Origin: Ignavibacteriales bacterium
GTDB taxonomy: Bacteria > Bacteroidota > Ignavibacteria > Ignavibacteriales > SURF-24
Assembly: GCA_003599415.1 (NCBI GenBank)
Contig: QZKB01000133.1
Location: forward strand, 1 to 64,000
DNA: 64,000 nt
Direction of reading: 5' to 3'
A model generated the notes under the pieces. The model was not told the origin of the DNA. It ran no database searches and saw nothing but the letters and a program-made list of their open reading frames with translations. Shown one piece after another: positions 44,313 to 53,660 of the stretch (positions within the stretch are counted from its first letter, which is position 1; each line of letters opens with the position of its first letter). The translations under genes were made by a program, and so were the position numbers.

Positions 44313-46540
44313 TCAGTTAACTTATTAAAATAGAATTTTGATTTTATTTCATCTGCAAAATTACACATCCAATTTACTTTTTTTAATTGTGAATATAAAA
44401 CTTCATTCAGATTTTTATCCTGCTTGTATCGCATCGCTCTGATTGTAAGAAGTTTAGCTTTTTCAAAATCTTGTTCCTGAAAACATTTTTTTGCCAGGCT
44501 TAATATTCCAATAGCTTTTATTGTTGAATTAGGCATTGAAATATCTTTAACTATCGCACTTGTAATTCGGCTGACCGTACTATCATCATATTTTTCATCA
44601 ACTAATAGTGGCAAGGAAGCATAAAAAATACTATCGGAATTCATGCTCTTTAAAATAGATAAGCTGGTTGAATCATTACCTGCAATATATTCTCTTAGCA
44701 TACCAGGTCTTTTGGATAATCCTAATTTAATTTGAGATGATATTAGAAAACCATAAGAAGGACTTTCCACCAGCAATTCAGAATATAACTTCAAGGCAGT
44801 TTCAAAATCACTTATGAGGACATATTGATCAGCCAGCATATTTTTCAGACTATACTCAAACGAAGTTGAGTCGTATTTTTTTATTTCTGTTTTTAGAATT
44901 TGAAATGCTGAATTGTAATTTCCAAGCTTATTTAAACTGGTTATATAACCAAACAGTGCAGGATAAGAACCGGAATAATTCAACAGGTTCTTAAACTTAT
45001 TCATTGCATTGTTATAATCCTTTAAGTTGAACAATCTCCAACCATCATCTATCTGCTCTGAAAAAAATCTTGCGCAAACTTTTTTAAAAATTGGTGGTCT
45101 TGCAAAATACAATCTTGCCGAATGAATGTTGTTTTGATAATCCTGTTGTTTCAAAAACATTAAATATTCTTTTTCAACCCGCTCAACTGATTTGCCGTAA
45201 ATTAAGTCAAACTCATTTTCAGAATAGTATCGTTTAAATTTTTCTGCTCCGTAAGTATCAATCAAATATTTGCAGAATGAACCGGAATAGATGTAGGATA
45301 ACGAAGACGCCTGGCCGAAAAAATTAAAACCGGAAAATAATTTTGCAACCGGGATTGAGTAACCGTTTTTATATGCTAAGTACGCAAGGTAGTGATTGGA
45401 ATAATAGCCAGGGCAGTAATCAATGGCAGATGCAATACCTTCTGTTAATGCCATACTTAAATTGCCCGGAATTTTAAAAATCGTTTTTCCAAATTCGCTT
45501 GAGACAGCATGCACAATTTCATGTTTTAATGTTGATGAAAAACTATTTGCATCAACAAAAATTTGCTGTAACCATGGTTTGGAAACGTCTGCATTTGCAG
45601 AACCAAACAGATTTTTCTTCTGGATATTATCTCTGAAAACGAAAATGGTTACAGGAATATCATTTTTAATCTTAAGTTCAGTCCTTATTTCTTCATAAAA
45701 ATATTCGGATGATAATCCAATTACTTCTACTTTAGATTTGCTTAAAGACTTATCAAAATAAAATTCAAAATGCTGTGTCTTAAGCAATCCTCCTAAATTG
45801 TTTTTCAGTAATCCGGTTGTTAAAGAGTAACCCATATAACCGGAACAGAAGTAAAACAGTACTGCCGGTAAAAAAAAGATTGTAAGAAATAAATACTTCC
45901 TATTGACAGATATAGTTTTGGTTTTTAGAAAAATTCTTAACAGTATTGCACTAACTGATCCGAAGTAAACCAGATTTATCAATCTGTATGAAATTAGCTT
46001 CCAATCAATTTTAATCGTCTCATCATAAATCGTCCCAGGATAATATCCAAAAACCGGGTTATAAAAGTAAACCTGCGGATTGAAGTAAAATTCAAAAAGT
46101 GGAATCGATAAAACCAGCAGAAACATTACAGTAAAGATTGTCTTGTTAAATTTTTTCCAGGTTAGAAATGAAATTAACGCAAGTGAAATTCCAACAAGAC
46201 CCGATGGAACTGCAAGTACAAAATAAAAATAAATTCCGTCAAGCAGTGAACAGTTCAGAATAAAAAATGAAGCGATGAGTGAAATTACAAACGGCAGACT
46301 TAAGAAAAACAGAACTGCCCAAAGAAGTTCTGATAAAAATTTTTTATCAAATATAAATTGGTTTTTCCGGATGGATATTACTGTGAACAAACCAACCAGG
46401 AAACCAAGTAATATACTATTAATAAAAGAGTATTCGAAACCCAGAATATTTGTAAGAGGAAATTGAAGCAATACAAAATCGATCAGAACAATAAACAGGC
46501 AAATTACTATAAAGGATCTGTTCCTGTAGTAAGGCATCAT
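44309..46540 (-). CDS. Membrane-anchored gluzincin metallopeptidase with TPR-like tail
   Basis: A 743-residue protein. About seven transmembrane helices fill residues 10-245. A zinc-peptidase domain follows (about 255-480) with HEIVH at 340-344 and the third ligand or catalytic glutamate in LTEGIAS (E367), as in the peptidase MA family of gluzincins. The rest (about 490-740) is helical with TPR-like repeats (DDGWRLFNLKDYNNAMNKF). It sits 17 bases after a Ser/Thr kinase gene and overlaps cca by 4 bases. A role in envelope protein turnover is plausible but unproven, and no characterised homologue is recognised. Confidence 0.75.
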   Translation of the reverse strand: MMPYYRNRSFIVICLFIVLIDFVLLQFPLTNILGFEYSFINSILLGFLVGLFTVISIRKNQFIFDKKFLSELLWAVLFFLSLPFVISLIASFFILNCSLLDGIYFYFVLAVPSGLVGISLALISFLTWKKFNKTIFTVMFLLVLSIPLFEFYFNPQVYFYNPVFGYYPGTIYDETIKIDWKLISYRLINLVYFGSVSAILLRIFLKTKTISVNRKYLFLTIFFLPAVLFYFCSGYMGYSLTTGLLKNNLGGLLKTQHFEFYFDKSLSKSKVEVIGLSSEYFYEEIRTELKIKNDIPVTIFVFRDNIQKKNLFGSANADVSKPWLQQIFVDANSFSSTLKHEIVHAVSSEFGKTIFKIPGNLSMALTEGIASAIDYCPGYYSNHYLAYLAYKNGYSIPVAKLFSGFNFFGQASSLSYIYSGSFCKYLIDTYGAEKFKRYYSENEFDLIYGKSVERVEKEYLMFLKQQDYQNNIHSARLYFARPPIFKKVCARFFSEQIDDGWRLFNLKDYNNAMNKFKNLLNYSGSYPALFGYITSLNKLGNYNSAFQILKTEIKKYDSTSFEYSLKNMLADQYVLISDFETALKLYSELLVESPSYGFLISSQIKLGLSKRPGMLREYIAGNDSTSLSILKSMNSDSIFYASLPLLVDEKYDDSTVSRITSAIVKDISMPNSTIKAIGILSLAKKCFQEQDFEKAKLLTIRAMRYKQDKNLNEVLYSQLKKVNWMCNFADEIKSKFYFNKLTE

Positions 46541-46557
46541 AAATTTCGCAAGGGACT

Positions 46558-48450
46558 TTAATTAAAACTTAGTTTCATTATTGCACCATTAACTCCAACA
46601 CCCATCCAGGATTTATCATTAGTCAAAATAATCCTGTTAAGTGATTTTTTCAACTTTGGTTCGTGCAATTTCCAGTTCTTTCCGCTGTTGGTTGTATATA
46701 AAATTAATCCCTTTGAACCAATAACAATTCCATGCTGAATATCTTTAAAGGTTACGTCGAATAAACCATTTGGAAAATTCTCTTCAGACTTCGACCAGGT
46801 TTCACCTGAATTTTCCGTTCTTAAAATATTTCCATCGCCACCAACAATAAATCCAAGACGATTATTTACAAAGTTTATACTTTTCAGGTAGCTTGAAGTT
46901 AACTGGTTTTGATAAATCCAGGTTTCTCCTTTATCAGTAGTTTTAAGCAAATCACCGTTTTTACCAACAATAAAACCGGTTTTGTCGTTAAGGAAAAAGA
47001 TATCATAAAATGTACTTAGTGAATTAGATTTGATTCTAAGCCAGTTCAGGCCTGCATCATTTGTTTTAAGTATTAATCCTTTATTACCTACAATAAATCC
47101 CTCGGATTGATTTACGAATTTTATTCTGAGGAATGCATTGTCAGTTTCAAAAATTTGTTTTTCCCAGGTATAACCACCATCTGTTGTTTGCAAGAGGACT
47201 GAGCTATCGCCTATTGCAAATCCCTTCTTTTCATTAATAAATATTACATCAAAAATATCTTGTGTTATATTGGTGTTCAGTATTAACCAGTTACTTCCGT
47301 TATCAGATGATTTCAAGATTACCCCATATTCACCGCAACAAAAAATATTGTTATTAAACTGATTAATAGAATTCAGGTTTTCGTAGACTGGGCTTTTAAG
47401 TGCTTTAATTACCAGAGATGATTTTTTCTGCTCTGTTTTATTTCCTCCTTTGTCTTCATTTTCATTCAGAAGCAATAGATCCTTTCCCGATTTCCAGTTT
47501 GCAAGTACCTGGTCCATAATGTAATAGATCGAACCTACGGCAAATATCAGAATTAAAGCAGAATAAATAATGGCTTTGATCTTATATCTTTTATTATTCC
47601 TTGCCCCTAAGTGCTGATTAATTGAATTAGCATTTTTATCATCTCCCAATAAATTTACCAATTCATAAAAGTCTTTCAGATTTTTTAATCTTTCATTTGG
47701 GTTTTTAGCTAAAAGAGTTAAAATTATCTTGTCAATTTGTTCGGGCAGTTCAGGCGCATAATGCAAAATTGAAGATGGCTGGTAATGTAAATGTCCATTG
47801 ATAATTTCATCTGCACTGTTTGCTTCAAATGGAGTAACACCAGCTAACATTTCGTAAAATGTTATTCCTAAAGAATAGATGTCGCTTTGAATAGTGGGAT
47901 CGCCACTTTTAAACAATTCAGGACTCATATAAGGTAAAGTCCCCGGATTGGTTCTTGCAATATTAATATTCTTAACGAATAAGGATTTTGAAATTCCAAA
48001 ATCCATTATTTTAACAACACCATCTTTACTGATAATAATGTTCGAGGGTTTAACATCTAAATGCAGGAAACCTTTTGAATGAGCATAATCCAACCCGTTA
48101 ATAACTTGCTTGATAATCTCAATCGCCTCTTGAAGATCAAGCCTTGACTTTCTTACAATCAGGTTTTCAAGAGTTTCTCCCTCAACATATTCCATTACAA
48201 TTCCAAGAGTCCCGCTTTCCTGGATAAAATCATATATGGGCACAATGTTGGGATGAGAAAGTTTTGCCTGGTTCCTTGCTTCCTGTTTAAATTTTTTAAT
48301 TGTATCCATAAAATCTTTGGATTGTATATTCAGAAATTTTATGGCTACTTCTCTGTCTAAGACGGAATCATAACCTTTATAAACCATCCCCATTCCACCT
48401 TTGCCAATTTCTTGGATAATTCTAAAGTTACCATATTGATTTTGGCTCAT
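46558..48450 (-). CDS. Transmembrane Ser/Thr protein kinase with YCF48-like propeller
   Basis: A 630-residue Hanks-type kinase. The ATP loop is GKGGMGMVYKG at 16-26, the catalytic lysine is K38 in VAIKFL, the catalytic loop is HLDVKPSN (H130, D132) and DFG is at 150-152, followed by MSPELF. The usual Arg of HRD is Leu, so it is a non-RD kinase. One transmembrane helix (about 293-312) leads to an external domain of about six YCF48/BNR-like repeats with TTDGGYTW-type motifs. The ATG at 48450 is chosen because GAGGG lies 8 bases before it; the frame is open to 48495. It heads an operon with the gluzincin peptidase and cca. Confidence 0.9.
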   Translation of the reverse strand: MSQNQYGNFRIIQEIGKGGMGMVYKGYDSVLDREVAIKFLNIQSKDFMDTIKKFKQEARNQAKLSHPNIVPIYDFIQESGTLGIVMEYVEGETLENLIVRKSRLDLQEAIEIIKQVINGLDYAHSKGFLHLDVKPSNIIISKDGVVKIMDFGISKSLFVKNINIARTNPGTLPYMSPELFKSGDPTIQSDIYSLGITFYEMLAGVTPFEANSADEIINGHLHYQPSSILHYAPELPEQIDKIILTLLAKNPNERLKNLKDFYELVNLLGDDKNANSINQHLGARNNKRYKIKAIIYSALILIFAVGSIYYIMDQVLANWKSGKDLLLLNENEDKGGNKTEQKKSSLVIKALKSPVYENLNSINQFNNNIFCCGEYGVILKSSDNGSNWLILNTNITQDIFDVIFINEKKGFAIGDSSVLLQTTDGGYTWEKQIFETDNAFLRIKFVNQSEGFIVGNKGLILKTNDAGLNWLRIKSNSLSTFYDIFFLNDKTGFIVGKNGDLLKTTDKGETWIYQNQLTSSYLKSINFVNNRLGFIVGGDGNILRTENSGETWSKSEENFPNGLFDVTFKDIQHGIVIGSKGLILYTTNSGKNWKLHEPKLKKSLNRIILTNDKSWMGVGVNGAIMKLSFN

Positions 48451-48492
48451 TCCATTTCCCTCAAAAAAAATAAGTGAGCAGATTTTTTGAAA

Positions 48493-48524
48493 CAAAAGTA
48501 AAAATTTGATAATCTAATTACAAT
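48493..48524 (-). promoter_or_regulatory. Candidate promoter of the kinase operon
   Basis: On the minus strand ATTG (48521-48524) is followed after exactly 20 bases by TACTTTTG (48493-48500), a perfect TAnnTTTG box. The kinase ATG lies 43 bases downstream. Confidence 0.5.
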
Positions 48525-48572
48525 TGCTACTACCTATATTATCTTGTCTTATGCAATTATTTATATTATTCG

Positions 48573-48580
48573 TATATTTG
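48573..48580 (+). promoter_or_regulatory. Candidate -7 box for tRNA-Leu and tig
   Basis: TATATTTG, identical to the tRNA-Gly box, ends 35 bases before the tRNA (33 bases for tRNA-Gly). The -33 region is poor, so only the -7 element is claimed. Confidence 0.4.
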
Positions 48581-48614
48581 TGCGGCAATTTTTAATGATT
48601 GCTTTGTTTATTTT

Positions 48615-48698
48615 GCGAGAATGGCGGAATTTGGCAGACGCGCTAGACTTAGGATCTAGTACCGCGAAGGTGTCGGGGTTCGAGTCCCCGTTCTCGCA
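48615..48698 (+). tRNA. tRNA-Leu (TAG)
   Basis: Cloverleaf of 84 nt with the long variable arm of leucine tRNAs: acceptor GCGAGAA paired with TTCTCGC, anticodon stem TAGAC.../...ATCTA around CTTAGGA with anticodon TAG, T-arm CGGGGTTCGAGTCCCCG, discriminator A. CCA is not encoded. It precedes tig by 50 bases and may be processed from a shared transcript. Confidence 0.97.
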
Positions 48699-48748
48699 CA
48701 AGTTTTTTCTTAATTTCATCATATTATTTAACTTTTTTTGAGGATTTA

Positions 48749-50050
48749 TTGGAAACAAAAATAAATGTCATTTCCGCAGGTGAACATGAATTAGAAGCTA
48801 CTCTTACTTATGAAGAAATCCTACCTGAAATTGAACAAGCATATAAAGAAGAAGGTAAAAAAATTGAAATGCCCGGTTTTAGAAAGGGTAAAGTTCCGTT
48901 GGCATTACTAAAGAAAACTTATGGTGAAGCAATTGAATATAAAGCAAGTGAGAAAATTGCTAATAAAAAATTCTGGGAAATAGTTGAAGAGCAGAATCTC
49001 AATCCGATTAGTACCCCTAAAATGGTAGATCTCGATTTTGAACGTGGTTCAAAAATTATGTTCAAAATTCAATATGAAGTAATGCCTGAACTTGAATTAA
49101 AAGATTATACCGGAAATGAGATTTCAAAAATTGAACTTAAAGTAAACGATGAAATGGTTGACGATGAAATTACTTCATTAAGAAAAAGAAACAGCAAAGA
49201 TGAAGTGACTGAAGTTGTAGAAGATAAAATGAATGTGATTAATGTAAATCTTAAGAAACTTGATGAATCCGGGAATATAACAGATGAAAAAGGACAGGAT
49301 TTAAATATTGACCTCTCCGATTCAAGAGTAAATAAAGATATAGTTGAAAATGCGATCGGAAAGAAGAAAGGCGAAACATTTAAATTCAGCTTTAAGGATA
49401 TGCATGAAGTTGATGAGGATGGAAATAAAAAAGTTATAGAAGAGACTTATAATTACGAGGCAACCATCAATTCAATTAATAAAATTGTGTTACCTGAATT
49501 TGATGATGAGTTCGTTAAAAAAATATCTAAAGAAAAATTTTCCAATGTTTCTGACTGGACAGAAAACATCCGTAAAGGAATACAGAGCTATTATGATTTA
49601 CAATCTGAAGATATGTATATAAACGGACTTCTTTCCACTATTGTTAAGAATAATGATTTTGAACCACCACACGGTTATGTCCATAAAATACTTGATAATC
49701 TTGTTGCAATGGAACAAGATAAAGCAAAAAGAGAAGGTCATAAACATTTTGATGCTCATCAGGTAGAAAAACAACTTCACAGCCGCGCTGAATGGAATGC
49801 TAAATGGCAAATTATTGTTAATAGTTTAGCTAAGAAGGAAAATATTGCTGTTTCAGAAGAAGAATTAAAAGAAACTGCAGAAAAAGAAGCTGCTGAAACC
49901 GGAATTTCTGTTGAGAAACTTCTGAAGTTTTATAAAGATTCCGGCCGTAAGGATACTCTTCTTGAACAAAAGGTAATTGATTTCCTTAAAGCTAATAATT
50001 CCGCAAAAGTCATAAATCCTAATGAACAAAAACAAACTGAGAAAGAGTAA
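48749..50050 (+). CDS. tig: Trigger factor
   Basis: Ribosome-associated chaperone of 433 residues that shields nascent chains at the exit tunnel. The ribosome-docking signature GFRKGKVP is seen at about 43-50. The N-terminal and C-terminal helical domains are typical, while the middle FKBP-like domain (about 150-240) is diverged and lacks an obvious prolyl-isomerase core, as often seen in Bacteroidota. The start is TTG at 48749 with GAGGA just upstream; no ATG is suitably placed. It lies directly before clpP, the common tig-clpP arrangement. Confidence 0.93.
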   Translation: METKINVISAGEHELEATLTYEEILPEIEQAYKEEGKKIEMPGFRKGKVPLALLKKTYGEAIEYKASEKIANKKFWEIVEEQNLNPISTPKMVDLDFERGSKIMFKIQYEVMPELELKDYTGNEISKIELKVNDEMVDDEITSLRKRNSKDEVTEVVEDKMNVINVNLKKLDESGNITDEKGQDLNIDLSDSRVNKDIVENAIGKKKGETFKFSFKDMHEVDEDGNKKVIEETYNYEATINSINKIVLPEFDDEFVKKISKEKFSNVSDWTENIRKGIQSYYDLQSEDMYINGLLSTIVKNNDFEPPHGYVHKILDNLVAMEQDKAKREGHKHFDAHQVEKQLHSRAEWNAKWQIIVNSLAKKENIAVSEEELKETAEKEAAETGISVEKLLKFYKDSGRKDTLLEQKVIDFLKANNSAKVINPNEQKQTEKE

Positions 50051-50052
50051 AA

Positions 50053-50682
50053 ATGAAAACTGAAATTTATAACCAGCTTGTTCCTTATGTAATTGAACAA
50101 ACCGGTCGTGGTGAACGTGGTATGGATATATTCTCCCGGTTATTAAGGGATAGAATAATTTTCATAGGTACACCAATTGACGATCATATTGCAAGTCTTG
50201 TTATAGCACAGCTTATTTTCCTGGAATCAGAGGATGCGGAAAAAGATATTAATCTTTACATCAATTCACCCGGTGGCAGTGTCTCAGCCGGTCTTGCAAT
50301 TTATGATACTATGAAATACATCAAACCGGATGTAGCTACAATTTGTGTCGGATTAGCGGCAAGCATGGGCGCTATTTTATTAGCCGGTGGTGCAGATGGC
50401 AAAAGATCATCACTCCCCCATTCAAGAATACTGATTCATCAACCCTGGGTAAGCGGATTACAAGGACAGACTACCGATATTGAAATCCATGCTAAGGAGA
50501 TGGTTAAAACAAGGGAAACATTATATAAAATCTTAGCTGAACATACGGGTAAACCGCTTGAGCAAATTGCAAAAGATAGTGATCGTGATTATTATATGTC
50601 CCCTGAAGAAGCTAAAGAGTATAGACTTATCGATCATATTTTTGAAAAGAGAATAGTACCTAACTTAGATAAAAAAGATTAA
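50053..50682 (+). CDS. clpP: ATP-dependent Clp protease proteolytic subunit
   Basis: Serine peptidase subunit of the Clp machine, 209 residues. The triad is visible as Ser in [14 protein letters not shown], His in SRILIHQPW and Asp in the [12 protein letters not shown] stretch. Length is normal and no propeptide oddity is seen. It starts 2 bases after tig. The usual next gene, clpX, is absent: a terminator follows and the complex I operon begins. Confidence 0.96.
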   Translation: MKTEIYNQLVPYVIEQTGRGERGMDIFSRLLRDRIIFIGTPIDDHIASLVIAQLIFLESEDAEKDINLYINSPGGSVSAGLAIYDTMKYIKPDVATICVGLAASMGAILLAGGADGKRSSLPHSRILIHQPWVSGLQGQTTDIEIHAKEMVKTRETLYKILAEHTGKPLEQIAKDSDRDYYMSPEEAKEYRLIDHIFEKRIVPNLDKKD

Positions 50683-50710
50683 TGCAAGATTTGCATATTC
50701 AATTTTGAAA

Positions 50711-50736
50711 GAGATTGTATCAACAATCCCTTTTTT
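50711..50736 (+). terminator. Rho-independent terminator after clpP
   Basis: Stem GATTGT / ACAATC with a 4-base loop, followed by CC and six T. It lies 29 bases after the clpP stop and separates it from the nuo operon. Confidence 0.75.
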
Positions 50737-50833
50737 GTTACCTATTGTAGAAAATAAATAACAATGAAATTGCTTCATAATAATTCTATTGTTCAACGTG
50801 TTTTTTTTATGCTATTATAGTAAGATATATTTC

Positions 50834-50864
50834 TTGACATTAGGAATATTGTAAGCTATTTTTG
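50834..50864 (+). promoter_or_regulatory. Promoter of the nuo operon
   Basis: TTG (within TTGACA, 50834-50839) followed after exactly 20 bases by TATTTTTG (50857-50864) is a full match to TTG-N20-TAnnTTTG. The same bases read as a sigma70-like TTGACA-N17-TATTTT. nuoA starts 21 bases downstream. Confidence 0.65.
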
Positions 50865-50884
50865 CTAAAAATTTCTACAAAATT

Positions 50885-51361
50885 ATGTTAACAGAATTCG
50901 GAAAAATTTTTATTTTCCTGCTTATAGCAGTTATCTTCGTAGTCGTTGTTCTATTCGTTTCCAAAATCCTTAGACCACAGAGACCTACCAAGGAAAAGCT
51001 TCTAACTTATGAATGCGGCGAAGATACAATAGGTTCTCCCTGGGTTAAATTCAATATAAGGTTTTATGTTGTAGCGCTTATATTTTTAATATTCGATGTT
51101 GAAGTTGTTTTATTATTTCCCTGGGCGCTGGCGTACAAAGAATTTGGACTTGCAGGTTATCTAGTTGGTCTTATATTTCTATTTGTACTTGGACTTGGAA
51201 TGGCTTACGAGTGGCGAAAAGGTGATTTAGACTGGGCCAGACCTGCCATTAAAAAACCAGAAGTTGATGTTAAAACCTCCGGAGAAAAATATCTGTCTAA
51301 GGAAATTGAAAAACCAACTTCACTTAAACCTGAAATTGTCGAACCAGTTCAAAAAAATTAA
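50885..51361 (+). CDS. nuoA: NADH-quinone oxidoreductase subunit A
   Basis: Membrane subunit of complex I, 158 residues with three transmembrane helices. Conserved family stretches are [20 protein letters not shown] and the [14 protein letters not shown] helix. The C-terminus is extended by about 40 polar residues (from about residue 118) rich in Lys, Glu and Pro, beyond the usual length of about 120. It is the first gene of nuoABCDHIJKLMN and has the operon promoter 21 bases upstream. Confidence 0.95.
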   Translation: MLTEFGKIFIFLLIAVIFVVVVLFVSKILRPQRPTKEKLLTYECGEDTIGSPWVKFNIRFYVVALIFLIFDVEVVLLFPWALAYKEFGLAGYLVGLIFLFVLGLGMAYEWRKGDLDWARPAIKKPEVDVKTSGEKYLSKEIEKPTSLKPEIVEPVQKN

Positions 51362-51366
51362 TACAT

Positions 51367-51861
51367 ATGAAAAGTTTATTAGATACTGAATTCCAGGATG
51401 GAAATATAGTAATAGCAAAAACCGAAGACTTCCTTAACTGGGCAAGGTTATCATCAATCTGGCAATTGAGTTTTGGTTTGGCCTGCTGCGCCATTGAAAT
51501 GATGGCAACATCAGCCTCTCATTACGATTTTGACCGGTTTGGTGTAATACCTCGTCCAACTCCCCGGCAGGCAGATGTAATCTTAATCTCAGGCACAGTC
51601 ACATTGAAAATGGCTACGAGAATCAAAAGACTTTACGAACAGATGTCTGAACCAAAATATATTATTTCTATGGGAAGTTGTTCAAACTGCGGTGGACCAT
51701 ACTGGGAACACGGTTACCATGTTCTAAAAGGAATTGACCGTGTAATTCCGGTTGATGTTTATGTGCCGGGCTGCCCTCCCCGTCCTGAAGCTTTGCTTGA
51801 AGGACTTTTAAAATTACAAGAAAAAATCAGAAATGAATCATTGATTAAGAAAACTGTATGA
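51367..51861 (+). CDS. nuoB: NADH-quinone oxidoreductase subunit B
   Basis: Carries iron-sulfur cluster N2, which passes electrons to quinone. The 164-residue protein shows all four cluster ligands: C40 and C41 in [10 protein letters not shown]105 in GSCSNCGG and C136 in VPGCPPRP. It lies at the interface between the peripheral arm and the membrane. Gap to nuoA is 5 bases and it overlaps nuoC by 4 bases. Confidence 0.97.
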   Translation: MKSLLDTEFQDGNIVIAKTEDFLNWARLSSIWQLSFGLACCAIEMMATSASHYDFDRFGVIPRPTPRQADVILISGTVTLKMATRIKRLYEQMSEPKYIISMGSCSNCGGPYWEHGYHVLKGIDRVIPVDVYVPGCPPRPEALLEGLLKLQEKIRNESLIKKTV

Positions 51862-52385
51862 AAACTTCAGAAGAAATTTTTCAGATTCTAAAAAATAAAT
51901 TCCAGGATAAAATAATTGAGTTTAAGAATGTTCAGTTCGAACCTCATATTATTGTTGATCCTCTTGCCATTAAAGCTGTTTGTTTGTTCCTTAGAGATGA
52001 GGTAGAATTAGAGTTTGATTCGTTAATGAATTTGTCCGGTGTAGATGATGCTAATGGTGAAAAGAAGCAGGAAGAAGATGGTACAACTACAATTATCGGT
52101 GGAACATTAAGCGTCTATTATCATCTTGATTCAATTCTATTAAAACATAAAATTACACTTAAAGTATCAACAACTCGAGAAGAACCTGAAGTTGAATCTG
52201 TTGAAAGCGTTTGGAAATGTGCAGACTGGCACGAACGCGAAGTTTATGATCTGTTCGGGATCAAATTCCTGAACCATCCGGATTTAAGAAGAATACTTAT
52301 GCCTTATGATTGGGATGCAGGTCATCCTTTAAGAAAAGATTATAAGAATCCTGAATTTTACCAGGGAATGAAAGTCCCTTATTAA
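51858..52385 (+). CDS. nuoC: NADH-quinone oxidoreductase subunit C
   Basis: Peripheral-arm structural subunit of 175 residues without cofactors. The family signature [14 protein letters not shown] and the [10 protein letters not shown] motif are visible. It is a separate polypeptide and not fused to NuoD as in E. coli. An acidic insert (about 70-77: NGEKKQEED) lies in a loop. It overlaps nuoB by 4 bases. Confidence 0.95.
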   Translation: MKTSEEIFQILKNKFQDKIIEFKNVQFEPHIIVDPLAIKAVCLFLRDEVELEFDSLMNLSGVDDANGEKKQEEDGTTTIIGGTLSVYYHLDSILLKHKITLKVSTTREEPEVESVESVWKCADWHEREVYDLFGIKFLNHPDLRRILMPYDWDAGHPLRKDYKNPEFYQGMKVPY

Positions 52386-52429
52386 TTCTTTTATTTCAAA
52401 GTGAACATGAAATTTTAACAAATAAATCT

Positions 52430-53548
52430 ATGGCTCTAAAAACTGAACATATGGTTTTGAATATGGGTCCTCAGCACCCCTCAACGCACGGTGTGCTGCG
52501 ACTCGAAGTTGAACTTGAAGGTGAACTGATTATGAAGGTTACTCCGCATATCGGTTATCTTCACAGGTGTTTTGAAAAACATTGCGAAGCTATGACTTAT
52601 CCGCAGGTTATACCCTATACGGATAGATTAGATTACCTTGCTTCGATGAATAATAATTTCGGTTACGTTGTTACAATGGAAAGGTTCCTTGGAATACAGG
52701 TGCCGGAAAGAGTTGAGTATATTCGTGTTATAATGGCAGAGCTAAACCGAATTGCTTCCCATCTTGTTGCACTGGGTACTTATGGTGTAGATATTGGCGC
52801 ATTCACTCCATTCCTTTTTTGCTTTGCTGACAGAGAAAAAATTTTAACACTGTTTGAAATTACCTGCGGGGCAAGACTTCTTTATAATTATATGTGGATT
52901 GGTGGTCTTTCACATGATATTCATCCTGATTTTATAAGATTGACAAAAGAATTTTTAACTTCCTTTAAGCCAAGCATTATTCAATTGAATAATCTTCTTT
53001 CCTATAACAAGATATTTGTTGAAAGAACTGCTAATGTTGGAATTTTACCAGTAACTACTGCAATTAATTATGGCATAACAGGACCAAATTTAAGAGGAAG
53101 CGGAATTAAGTATGATTTAAGAAGGGACGATCCTTATTCAATTTATGACAGATTTGATTTTGATATTCCAGTTGGACAAGGATTACAAGGAACCGTTGGC
53201 GATTGCTGGGACAGGTATTGGGTACGTGTAAGAGAAATGGAAGAAAGCGTTAAAATAATTGAACAGGCTTTGGCAACATTCCCTGCAAGCGGTGATGTTC
53301 AGTCAGCAATACCAAAAAGAATTAAACCGCCTGCCGGTTCAATTTATGGAAGAGTTGAAAATCCTAAAGGTGAACTTGGTTTCTTTATTGTTAGTGATGG
53401 CACAACGAATCCTTACAGAATTAAAGTCAGAGGACCATCGTTTGTAAACCTTGAAGTTCTTGGAGAACTTTGCAAAGGCCATCTTGTAGCAGATGTAATT
53501 GCTATACTTGGTAGTATAGATATCGTTCTTGGTGAAGTTGATAGATAA
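52430..53548 (+). CDS. nuoD: NADH-quinone oxidoreductase subunit D
   Basis: The 49-kDa-type subunit that with NuoB and NuoH forms the quinone site. At 372 residues it has the typical start GPQHPSTHGVLR with the quinone-site histidine, the HIGYLHRCFEKHCE region and the closing DIVLGEVDR. A 44-base gap follows nuoC. About 110 bases separate it from nuoH; that gap holds a small stem (TCCC / GGGA) but no gene. Confidence 0.97.
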   Translation: MALKTEHMVLNMGPQHPSTHGVLRLEVELEGELIMKVTPHIGYLHRCFEKHCEAMTYPQVIPYTDRLDYLASMNNNFGYVVTMERFLGIQVPERVEYIRVIMAELNRIASHLVALGTYGVDIGAFTPFLFCFADREKILTLFEITCGARLLYNYMWIGGLSHDIHPDFIRLTKEFLTSFKPSIIQLNNLLSYNKIFVERTANVGILPVTTAINYGITGPNLRGSGIKYDLRRDDPYSIYDRFDFDIPVGQGLQGTVGDCWDRYWVRVREMEESVKIIEQALATFPASGDVQSAIPKRIKPPAGSIYGRVENPKGELGFFIVSDGTTNPYRIKVRGPSFVNLEVLGELCKGHLVADVIAILGSIDIVLGEVDR

Positions 53549-53660
53549 ATAAAAGCCACATAAATCCCTCACGGGGGACTTAAGGAAGAATTTAAAACGG
53601 CTTTAAATAACTTGCCTCTATGCATATCAGCCTGGAGGATTTTAGGAGTAAGTTAATATA

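Noticed and set aside
48544..48758. Open frames of 65 codons on both strands across the tRNA-Leu gene
   Set aside because: They run through a structurally complete tRNA and have no ribosome site, so they are chance frames.
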